Shown one piece after another: positions 15,652 through 23,096 of a DNA stretch of 64,000 bases. Each line of letters begins with the position of its first letter. Position 1 is the stretch's first letter. Below the pieces are notes generated by a model that was given only the letters and a program-made list of their open reading frames with translations, was not told where the DNA came from and did no database searches. The position numbers were made by a program, and so were the translations under genes. Source of the stretch: DATDFB01 sp035276475 (GTDB taxonomy: Bacteria; Acidobacteriota; Thermoanaerobaculia; Gp7-AA8); assembly GCA_035276475.1 (NCBI GenBank), contig DATELQ010000062.1, forward strand, positions 1 through 64,000. Direction: 5' to 3'.

Positions 15652-15894
15652 ATGCCGCGACGACTGACCTTCGATCCGACCGCCACACGCTTCGGCGCGA
15701 TCGTCCGGCGCTTGCGCGAGACGAAGGGATGGACGCTCGTTCAATTCGGACGGAAAGCGGACATGCATCCATCGTATCTCAGCGCTCTCGAACGGGGGGA
15801 AAACATGCCGTCGCTGGCGTGCGTCCTCCGTCTGGCGAAAGTCTTCGACGTGGAGGCGTGGACGATCGTGGCGGAGGTGGAAGGAGTCTCGTAG
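15652..15894 (+). CDS. XRE-family helix-turn-helix regulator
   Basis: 80 residues, nearly all one HTH_3 domain: FGAIVRRLRETKGWTLVQFG, then the recognition region HPSYLSALERGENMPS and VLRLAKVF. It would bind operator DNA as a dimer. The ATG at 15652 is part of the last 43-bp repeat core, so the array is its 5' region and its likely operator. It is followed after 21 nt by the HD/ATPase gene, and the pair looks like regulator plus effector. A second, unrelated XRE gene is at 36044. Confidence 0.85.
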   Translation: MPRRLTFDPTATRFGAIVRRLRETKGWTLVQFGRKADMHPSYLSALERGENMPSLACVLRLAKVFDVEAWTIVAEVEGVS

Positions 15895-15915
15895 GTATCA
15901 TGGCACCTCATCGCC

Positions 15916-18783
15916 TTGCAAAGCACTCTGGTTTCGCCGCCCGAATGGTCTGCGCTGAAGCTCGTCAAAGGGCTCAGGGGCGACTACGGCGCGGCGCTTC
16001 GGCGCGTTCACAACGCCGTTCTTCCCCTCCTGAAAGCGAGGCCGAGCGGCGCGGAGGAGTACACCGACCACGACATCGGACACAGCATACGCGTCGTGGA
16101 GCGCATCGGTCAGATCCTGCCGCCGAGCGTAAAGCTCAATGAGCCGGAGCGTTACATCCTTCTCGTCGCCGCGCTGCTGCACGACCTCGGCATGTGGATC
16201 CCGAAGCAGGAGGCGCTCGCGCAATTGGACAATGCGGAGTTCGTGCAATTCGCGAATCAAAACTATCCCGACGAGCTGAAGGAGGTGCAGCACGCGTTGA
16301 GCTCGAAGCGGCGCCGGTGGCTCGGCGAGATCGGCGTGCAGCGGCTCGCTGCCGCGTACGTGCGGGCGCATCATCCGAAGCGTTTCGCTGAGCTGCTCCT
16401 TTCGGAGGCGCGCGATGGGCATGAGGCGCTGCGCACGCTCATCGATCCGGCGTTTCTCTTGCCCGTGGCGCTGGTCGTCGAGGCGCACGGATGGGAGCGA
16501 AAGAGAGTCGTGGAAGATGCTGCGCTCGAGCCGCGCGAGATCGGCGGAAAGCTCGTCAATCTCCGCTATCTCGCCGAACTGCTGCGGCTCGGCGATCTGC
16601 TCGACCTCGGCGAAGGACGCATCTCCGAGCTGCTGTGGCGTTATCTGTGGCCGCTCAATCCCGTCTCCGAGGCGCATTGGCGAAAGGAAGCGGGACTTCG
16701 CCTCGACCGCTGCACTCCCGACCTGATCGTCGTCAGCGGCGTCTTCGACATCGACAACGTCGGCATCGCCGCGATGGATGCATATGCGCTCGCGGTCGAC
16801 TGGCTGACGTGGCTCGAGGACGAGATCAATGGCTGCGCCGTGGTGCTGGACCACCGCAAGCTGACCGGGAAACATCGCTTCGGACGGCTGGAACTTCGCC
16901 GCGACCAAGTCCGGGCGAAAGGACTGGTTCTCGGCGACGACATCACCTTCGAGCTCGACCGCGACCGCCTGCTGGAGCTTCTCGGCAGCGAGATCTATGC
17001 GGAAGGGCCGATCTTCTGCCGCGAGCTCCTGCAAAACGCGATGGATGCGACGCGCGCGCAGATGCTGCGCGACCACGCTGCGGAGCCCGACGACGCGCGC
17101 ACGCCGCGAAAGACGCCCTGGACGTGGCCGCCCGAGATTGCCGGCCAGGATCGCTACAAGATCGAGATCGACAGCGGGACCGTGGAGATCGACGGCAGGA
17201 CGTTCGACACGTTCACCGTGCGCGATCGCGGTATCGGCATGACCCTGCAGCAGCTCCGCGATTATCTGCTGCAGATCGGACGCAGCTACTACCGCACAGC
17301 GCAATTCCAGCAGGAGTTCTCGTTTTCCAGTATCAGCCGCTTCGGCATCGGCTTCGTCTCCTGCCTCGCCGCCGACGAGATCGAGATCACCACGCGCGCC
17401 CGCGGCGAAGCAGCCGGCTTGCAGTTACGTCTGAAACGTCCGTCAACGCACTTCTCCGTCAGGCGCATGCCGGATGCGGAGCTCGGAACGACGGTAAAGC
17501 TGACGCTCGACCGGAATCGCGCCGAGGAGAAGGGTTGGTTGCGATCGCCATACACGACCGGGGAGTTTTCCCACGCTATCCTCAGCGAATTCGCCCTCGA
17601 CAAGGCCTCTCCCTACATCGTCGCGACGAGAGAATGGGGCCTCTGGTCTGAGATGCCGGTTATCGCTGATGGACGCCGATTGGGTCCGCGGTCCCTGCAC
17701 ACGGCTCCGCACGTCCTCACCTCCCGTATGAGCCCCGATAACGAGATCCGGCGCTGGTTTCCGTTCATGGTCCGTTCGTCAACGGGCGAGGTCGTGGCAG
17801 AAGCGGTGCTCGGAGTACCGACGTTCGGCAAAGACCTTCCTATCATTCGCGAGTACACCAGCAGCTTCGACTCCGACACGAACTGCCTCGTCTCTGCGCG
17901 AGGAATTTGGATCCTCAACAACGTTCGATCGGTTTCAAACAACGGCATGCAAGTGAACGTCAACTTCTATCGCCTCCCCCCGCATGCAATCACGGCCGGC
18001 CGCGTGCCTCGCGGCTTCGCCTTGAAAAACATAATCAAAAAATTTGTGAACTTCTCTGTCCTGAGACTGATTCGCCACACGATCGAATTGCTGAGGAATA
18101 TCGATCCGATCGCTGCCGCGTGGTGGCGTTTCCCCATCGAGATCAACGACAGTGCGGACCTGCCGCCGCGAATGGTTCCCTACCGAACGAAAAGCGAGCT
18201 TGGTTGGGCATCGGAAGAAGAGATTGTCAGTCGCTTCCGGCGATTTCTTCTGCTGCCGATGCAATTTGTACTTCGCGAGCCATGGAGTCTCGAGGTCCCG
18301 TGCGTCGGATACCTGTATCCGCGAGCCCATCGGAGATTCGGCGAGATTCATTCATCGCCTCTCGTGGCCGTAGAGAACGCCTGTACTGCCCTTCTTTATC
18401 CACCCAATGCGAGCGTCGAAGGGCTGCCGCTCTTTCAAGGCCAGATGACGTACACACCGATCGGACTGTACGCGTGGCCGAGTCAGGAGAAACGCGATTT
18501 TCGTCCCGTGCTCACGATCGCCGATGGAGAAGAGATCGAACATTCTCGCCGAACCAGCGTCAGCTTCGCTCTATCGGAGCTCCTTCCGCCCTATGACCGT
18601 GCAGGCGACCCGTGGCGGGAGCAAAACATCAGTGCCAGCTTCCTCTGGCGGCCGGATCGGTCGCCACAGGTCGGATCATTCGAAGAAATGATGAGAGACC
18701 GATTCAAGCGGTTGCCGCGCCTCGAATACCCTGAGCACTTTCTCGACTACACGCTCGCAGATTCCTGTGTCGACTGGGAGTGA
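15916..18783 (+). CDS. HD-domain hydrolase fused to Hsp90/GHKL-type ATPase (candidate defence effector)
   Basis: 955 residues. The N-terminal HD-type metal site is His52/His56 (TDHDIGHS), His89-Asp90 (LLHDLGMW), His152-His153 and Asp227 (LRLGDLLDL). The central GHKL ATPase has the N-box Glu370-Asn374-Asp377 (ELLQNAMD), G1 Asp437-Gly439-Gly441 (DRGIGM) and G2 GIG at 477-479 followed by Val-Ser. The remaining 450 residues look like an Hsp90-style middle region plus an unrecognised tail. The start is TTG 15916; no better in-frame start is seen. GC content falls in the last third (from about 17.8 kb), unlike the neighbours, which suggests acquisition. HD-plus-Hsp90-like proteins have, as I recall, been proposed in surveys of bacterial conflict systems. 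The substrate is unknown. Confidence 0.75.
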   Translation: MQSTLVSPPEWSALKLVKGLRGDYGAALRRVHNAVLPLLKARPSGAEEYTDHDIGHSIRVVERIGQILPPSVKLNEPERYILLVAALLHDLGMWIPKQEALAQLDNAEFVQFANQNYPDELKEVQHALSSKRRRWLGEIGVQRLAAAYVRAHHPKRFAELLLSEARDGHEALRTLIDPAFLLPVALVVEAHGWERKRVVEDAALEPREIGGKLVNLRYLAELLRLGDLLDLGEGRISELLWRYLWPLNPVSEAHWRKEAGLRLDRCTPDLIVVSGVFDIDNVGIAAMDAYALAVDWLTWLEDEINGCAVVLDHRKLTGKHRFGRLELRRDQVRAKGLVLGDDITFELDRDRLLELLGSEIYAEGPIFCRELLQNAMDATRAQMLRDHAAEPDDARTPRKTPWTWPPEIAGQDRYKIEIDSGTVEIDGRTFDTFTVRDRGIGMTLQQLRDYLLQIGRSYYRTAQFQQEFSFSSISRFGIGFVSCLAADEIEITTRARGEAAGLQLRLKRPSTHFSVRRMPDAELGTTVKLTLDRNRAEEKGWLRSPYTTGEFSHAILSEFALDKASPYIVATREWGLWSEMPVIADGRRLGPRSLHTAPHVLTSRMSPDNEIRRWFPFMVRSSTGEVVAEAVLGVPTFGKDLPIIREYTSSFDSDTNCLVSARGIWILNNVRSVSNNGMQVNVNFYRLPPHAITAGRVPRGFALKNIIKKFVNFSVLRLIRHTIELLRNIDPIAAAWWRFPIEINDSADLPPRMVPYRTKSELGWASEEEIVSRFRRFLLLPMQFVLREPWSLEVPCVGYLYPRAHRRFGEIHSSPLVAVENACTALLYPPNASVEGLPLFQGQMTYTPIGLYAWPSQEKRDFRPVLTIADGEEIEHSRRTSVSFALSELLPPYDRAGDPWREQNISASFLWRPDRSPQVGSFEEMMRDRFKRLPRLEYPEHFLDYTLADSCVDWE

Positions 18784-18786
18784 GAC

Positions 18787-20151
18787 TCACTCTACCGCCG
18801 CCACCATGAACTGCTCGAGCTTCCCGTCCGGCATCGCGAACGTCCACGCGCGCAAGGTCTTGTTCGCGAACTTCACGCGGTAGCGGCGCAAGGTCATGCC
18901 GCCGCGCAGCGACTGCGCGGTTTGCGTGAACTCCTGCGGCGTGCCGAGCGGACCGAGGCTCGATGCGAAGTCCTTCAGCGCCTGCTCGGAGAAGTAGGCG
19001 TTCGCATTCGACGTGAAGAGCGCGCGGTCGATCCGGCCGTGCTGCAGGCCCTCGAAGATCGCGCGCGCCTGCGCCAGCGCGGCGTCGTCCGTCGCGGTGA
19101 AGACGAGCTGCGCGACCTTCGTGGCGATCTGCTCCGAGGCGCTCGTGGCGTCGAGATTCGTCAGCACCACGACGGCGGCGCGCTGGTCGGGGTAGACCTG
19201 ATTCTGCGCGGTGAAGCCGGAGACCTCGCCGCCGTGCGAGATCAGGCGCCGGCCGTCGACCGTATTGACGCTCACGCCGAGGCCGTAGTGCGTGCCGTTG
19301 CCTCCGGCGAGCAGCACCTCGCGCTCCATCTCCCGGTACGACGCCGGCTGCAGCAGGCTCTCGTTGATCATCGCGATGTCCCACTTCGCCAGGTCCTGCG
19401 CCGTCATCGCCAGCTCGCCCGCGGCGAACATCCAACCCTTTCCTTCCTTCGGCGCGGGGCGCGGCGGCCCGAGCGCGTAGCGGAGATAGCGCGCCGGATC
19501 GCCGTCGGGAAGCGGCGCGACATCGGTGTTGAAGACGCTCGTCATCTGCAGCGGCGCGAAGACGCGCTGGCGAAGGAAGTCGACGAGGGGCATGCCGGCG
19601 GCGCGCTCGAAGATCATCCCGGCGATGACGTAGTTGGTGTTGCTGTACTGCCAGCGCGTGCCCGGCTCGAAGTCGAGCGGCTTCTTCGCCCACGCGTCGG
19701 TGATCTGCTGCGGCGTGGCCGGCTCGAGCATGCCGGGCATGACGTAGTCCTGCGGCCAGAAGTCCTGGTACCCCGAGGTCATGGAGAGGAGCTGGCGGAT
19801 CGTGACGTCCTTCGCGCGCGTCAGCTCCGGGAGCCAGCGCACGACTTTGTCGTCGAGCGATAGCTTCCCCTCCTCGGCCAGCATCAGGATCGCCGCGGCG
19901 GTGAACTGCTTGCTGATCGAGCCGATGCTGTAGCGCATCTGCGGCGTCGCCGGTGTCTTCGGCTCGAGTTTCGCGAGGCCGTAGGCGTTGGCGTAGACGA
20001 GCTTCCCGTCGCGGACGACGGCAACCGAGGCGCTCGGCGCGCCGGTCTTCGTCAGGATCTCGTTGACGGCTTTGTCAACGCTCGCGGTGAAGTCGTCGGC
20101 GAGGAGGGGCGCGGCGGCGAGGAGGAGAAGGAGGACGATGAGCTTGCGCAT
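18787..20151 (-). CDS. Serine hydrolase, class C beta-lactamase fold
   Basis: 454 residues, signal peptide MRKLIVLLLLLAAAPLLA. The active site is Ser78-Ile-Ser-Lys81, Tyr169-Ser-Asn171 and a late SHGGEVSG motif. This family (EstB/PbpX/AmpC-like) includes esterases, D-aminopeptidases and true beta-lactamases, so resistance cannot be assumed. A C-terminal domain of about 90 residues (from LAQARAIFEG) is found in many environmental members. A TAAAAT hexamer (20166-20161) lies nine nt before the ATG. Its end meets the HD/ATPase gene with three bases between. Confidence 0.85.
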   Translation of the reverse strand: MRKLIVLLLLLAAAPLLADDFTASVDKAVNEILTKTGAPSASVAVVRDGKLVYANAYGLAKLEPKTPATPQMRYSIGSISKQFTAAAILMLAEEGKLSLDDKVVRWLPELTRAKDVTIRQLLSMTSGYQDFWPQDYVMPGMLEPATPQQITDAWAKKPLDFEPGTRWQYSNTNYVIAGMIFERAAGMPLVDFLRQRVFAPLQMTSVFNTDVAPLPDGDPARYLRYALGPPRPAPKEGKGWMFAAGELAMTAQDLAKWDIAMINESLLQPASYREMEREVLLAGGNGTHYGLGVSVNTVDGRRLISHGGEVSGFTAQNQVYPDQRAAVVVLTNLDATSASEQIATKVAQLVFTATDDAALAQARAIFEGLQHGRIDRALFTSNANAYFSEQALKDFASSLGPLGTPQEFTQTAQSLRGGMTLRRYRVKFANKTLRAWTFAMPDGKLEQFMVAAVE

Positions 20152-20160
20152 GCCGCCGCG

Positions 20161-20183
20161 ATTTTAACGACCTCGGGTACGAT
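20161..20183. promoter_or_regulatory. Back-to-back -10 elements between two divergent genes
   Basis: TAAAAT (20166-20161) points to the minus-strand serine hydrolase, nine nt from its ATG. TACGAT (20178-20183) points to the plus-strand lipoprotein gene, six nt from its GTG. The spacings imply leaderless or nearly leaderless transcripts in both directions. Confidence 0.4.
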
Positions 20184-20189
20184 CCCGGC

Positions 20190-21344
20190 GTGCGACGTTC
20201 GCTCACACTTCTCGCGATCGCGCTGCTCGCCGCCGGCTGCCATCGCACGACCGACGCCTTCACCGCCGCGGCGCAACGCGAGTACCGCTCCGCGCGCGTC
20301 GCCGCGTTCTTTCATCGGGGCTCGGCCGATGCGCAGATCCGGCTCGGGCGGGCGCAGCTCCGGATGTGGCGTCCGGAGGAGGCGCAGGCGTCGTTCCTCC
20401 GCGCCGGCAAGCTCGATGAAAAGTGCGCGCCGCGCATCGCCGCCGCGTACATCGGCGTCGCCAGGGAGCTGGCCAAGCTCTCACGCGATGCCGTGGCCAC
20501 GAATCCGCTCGTCGCGAAGTACGCGGGTCTTGCCGATGTCTACGACCCCTCGACCAATGCGCGCCTGTGGCTCTTTCCAGAGGTCGCGCGCCGCCTGCCG
20601 TCGTTCGACACCGAGCAGGCCGTGCAGATCTTCCGCCGCACCGATTCACAATTCGATCCGCGACAGGGGAGGACGCTCCTCAGGGTCATGCAAGAGGAGA
20701 TGATGGAGATTGGCAGCGATCCAGAGCGTCTCCTCCCGTATTACGACGTCGCGTACGAGGTGAGGGACAAGAACAACCACGACGATCGCGACTGGCTGGC
20801 GCGCGGATACGCGTTCCTGGCGAAGAAGCTTCCCGAATCAAACGCCGACGACATCCGGCGGTCGATCGAGCGCGCGATGGAGAACGATGCCCGATTCAAC
20901 GACGACCCCGAGCTTCTGGCCATCCGCGTCCGCCTCGGCGACGTCGAAGCGAAGCCGCTGACGAAGATGGCCAGGACGGCGAGTCTGCTGTTCAACATCG
21001 CCCGCGCCGCGTCCGCGTATTACAAGGAACATCAGGAGTTTCCGCCCTGCCCGTCGATCGATTCATTCGTCGGCGACCTGCGCGGCTACTCGCAAGAGCC
21101 GCTGTCGACGACCGATGAGTGGGGCGGAGAGCTGCGATGCACGGGCATGCAGCATCAGCTCTGGTTCCGCGTCGAGAGCGCGGGACCGGACCGCGAGCAC
21201 AGCCGCGGCGAAACCCTCACGGCCTACGAAGCGATGCATCGCCAGGATGACGACTCGCCGGCCGACATCTACATCGAGGCCGGTTTCTACGCGCCGCCGT
21301 GGTGGTCGAAGGAGAACGTGCGCAGGCTGTACGGCGCGAACTGA
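20190..21344 (+). CDS. Lipoprotein with TPR-like helices and pseudopilin-like C-terminus
   Basis: 384 residues, lipoprotein signal MRRSLTLLAIALLAAGC (Cys17). Residues 35-75 look like a TPR unit (DAQIRLGRAQLRMWRPEEAQASFLRA). The C-terminal part (about 270-350) reads AASAYYKEHQEFPPCPSID, STTDEWGGELRC, then WFRVESAGPDREH, which recalls the C-terminal fold of type II secretion major pseudopilins (GspG). No pilin-type N-terminus is present. Function unknown. It is three bases upstream of the ABC-F gene and probably co-transcribed with it. Confidence 0.7.
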   Translation: MRRSLTLLAIALLAAGCHRTTDAFTAAAQREYRSARVAAFFHRGSADAQIRLGRAQLRMWRPEEAQASFLRAGKLDEKCAPRIAAAYIGVARELAKLSRDAVATNPLVAKYAGLADVYDPSTNARLWLFPEVARRLPSFDTEQAVQIFRRTDSQFDPRQGRTLLRVMQEEMMEIGSDPERLLPYYDVAYEVRDKNNHDDRDWLARGYAFLAKKLPESNADDIRRSIERAMENDARFNDDPELLAIRVRLGDVEAKPLTKMARTASLLFNIARAASAYYKEHQEFPPCPSIDSFVGDLRGYSQEPLSTTDEWGGELRCTGMQHQLWFRVESAGPDREHSRGETLTAYEAMHRQDDDSPADIYIEAGFYAPPWWSKENVRRLYGAN

Positions 21345-21347
21345 CGC

Positions 21348-23096
21348 ATGGCCGGCCCCGTACTTCTCTCGTGCGAGTCGCTGACGAAGTCGTACACGTC
21401 GCGGCCGTTGTTCGAGAACCTCACCCTGGCGATCTCCGAGGGGGATCACATCGGCCTGGTGGGCCCGAACGGCTCGGGCAAGACGACGCTCTTGCGGATT
21501 CTCGCCGGCGTCGAGCAGCCCGACTCGGGCACGCGCGCGCTGCGCAAAGGCGTGCGCGTCGGCTACGTGCCGCAGGATCCGGTCTTCGCACCGGGGCGCA
21601 CAGTTGAAGAGGTCGTGCTCGAGAACGTGCGCGGCGAGGACGACGACTACGAGAAGGCGGCGCGCGCCGCGCAGGCCCTCGGCAAGGCCGGCTTCACCGA
21701 CCGCGCTCTCCTGACCGATGCGCTCTCGGGCGGCTGGCGGAAGCGCCTGGCCATCGCCCGCGCACTCGCCGCGGAGCCCGACATCCTTCTCCTCGACGAG
21801 CCGACGAATCACCTCGACGTTGACGCCATCGTCTGGCTCGAGTCGCTCCTGAAGAGCGAGCCGGAGGCCTTCGTCGCCGTCAGTCACGACCGCTACTTCC
21901 TCGAGAACGTCGCGCGCCGCACGCTGGAGCTCAATCGCGTCTATCCGAACGGCCTCCTGCAGCACGACGGCACGTACAGCGGCCTCCTCGAGAAACGCGA
22001 CGAGGTGCTGAAGAACGAGGCGGCGTATCAGGAGACGCTCGCCAACCTGGTGCGGCGCGAGGTGGAGTGGCTGCACCGCGGGCCGAAAGCGCGGACGACG
22101 AAGGCGAAGGCGCGCATCGACAACGCGGAGGCGCTCATCGAGGAGCTGTCGGAGTCGCGCGACCGCGCCCGCACCGCCACCGCCGGCATCGACTTCACGA
22201 CCTCGGAACGAAAGACGAAGCGGCTCTGGGTGGGCAAGGGCCTGCACAAATCGATGGGCGGCCGCGCGGTGATCGACGGTCTCGATCTCCTTCTCACGCC
22301 CGGCAAGCGCCTCGGCGTGGCCGGTCCGAACGGCTCCGGCAAGACGACGCTGCTGCGGATCATCGCCGGCGAGCTCGAGCCGGACGCCGGGACGATTCAA
22401 ACCGCCGACCGGCTCCGCGTCGTGTACTTCGAGCAGAACCGCGAGAGCCTCGATCCGTCGCTGACGCTCAAGCGCGCTTTGGCGCCCGAGGGGGATCAGG
22501 TCATCTATCGCGACCGCCCGCTGCACGTTGCCTCGTGGGCGAAGCGCTTTCTCTTTCGTCCCGAGCAGCTCGAAACGTCGGTGTCGAAGCTCTCCGGCGG
22601 CGAGAAAGCGCGCATCGTGCTCGCGCGGCTGATGCTGCGGCCGGCCGATCTCCTCGTGCTCGATGAGCCGACGAACGACCTCGACATCCCCACGCTGGAG
22701 GTGCTCGAGGAGTCGCTCCTGGAGTTTCCGGGCGCGCTGGTGCTCGTCACGCACGACCGGTATTTGATGGATCGCGTGGCGACGGAGCGGCTGGAGCTGA
22801 CGGGAAGCGTGCGCCCCTCATCCGCCGCTTCGCGGCACCTTCTCCCCGCGGGCGGGGAGAAGGGACTGAAGAAGAAGCTCACGTACCTCGAGCAGCGCGA
22901 ATACGAGGGAATGGAGCAAAGCGTCGAAGACGCCGAAGCGAGTCTCGCCGAGGCGCGCCGCCGCGCGGAGGATCCGTCGATCGCCTCCGACGCGGCAGCG
23001 CTTCAGGCGCGCTTCACCGAGCTCGCGGCCGCGCAGGCCGAGGTCGATCGGCTGTATGCGCGGTGGGGCGAGCTCGAAGCGAAGCTCACTGGTTGA
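21348..23096 (+). CDS. uup: ABC-F family ATPase, Uup type
   Basis: 582 residues with two ATPase domains: Walker A GPNGSGKTT at about 39-47 and again near 327, signatures LSGGWRKRLA and LSGGEKARIV, and LLLDEPTNHLD and LVLDEPTNDLD. The linker between them is rich in Lys/Arg. The C-terminal coiled coil (about 508-580, LTYLEQREYEGMEQSVEDAE) is the DNA/ribosome-binding tail of Uup, implicated in branched-DNA and ribosome homeostasis. Residues about 489-506 are encoded by an inserted palindromic repeat that keeps the frame. The 3' end overlaps the M3 peptidase gene by 11 nt. Confidence 0.9.
   Translation: MAGPVLLSCESLTKSYTSRPLFENLTLAISEGDHIGLVGPNGSGKTTLLRILAGVEQPDSGTRALRKGVRVGYVPQDPVFAPGRTVEEVVLENVRGEDDDYEKAARAAQALGKAGFTDRALLTDALSGGWRKRLAIARALAAEPDILLLDEPTNHLDVDAIVWLESLLKSEPEAFVAVSHDRYFLENVARRTLELNRVYPNGLLQHDGTYSGLLEKRDEVLKNEAAYQETLANLVRREVEWLHRGPKARTTKAKARIDNAEALIEELSESRDRARTATAGIDFTTSERKTKRLWVGKGLHKSMGGRAVIDGLDLLLTPGKRLGVAGPNGSGKTTLLRIIAGELEPDAGTIQTADRLRVVYFEQNRESLDPSLTLKRALAPEGDQVIYRDRPLHVASWAKRFLFRPEQLETSVSKLSGGEKARIVLARLMLRPADLLVLDEPTNDLDIPTLEVLEESLLEFPGALVLVTHDRYLMDRVATERLELTGSVRPSSAASRHLLPAGGEKGLKKKLTYLEQREYEGMEQSVEDAEASLAEARRRAEDPSIASDAAALQARFTELAAAQAEVDRLYARWGELEAKLTG
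22814..22863 (+). repeat. REP-like palindromic element inside uup
   Basis: The element has a hairpin GCCGC-TTC-GCGGC followed by a perfect 10-bp stem CCTTCTCCCC (22838-22847) with GGGGAGAAGG (22854-22863). The CCCTCATCCG...CCTTCTCCCC...GGGGAGAAGG pattern is a widespread bacterial intergenic repeat type as I recall it. Here it is translated in frame, adding a linker between the second ATPase domain and the coiled coil. Confidence 0.75.

Noticed and set aside
15900..16142. ATG 15900 as the start of the HD/ATPase gene
   Set aside because: It is in a different frame from the HD and ATPase motifs; TTG 15916 is the in-frame candidate.
18787..20151. Acquired beta-lactamase
   Set aside because: SxxK, YxN and HGG are shared with esterases and peptidases; family and context do not support antibiotic resistance.
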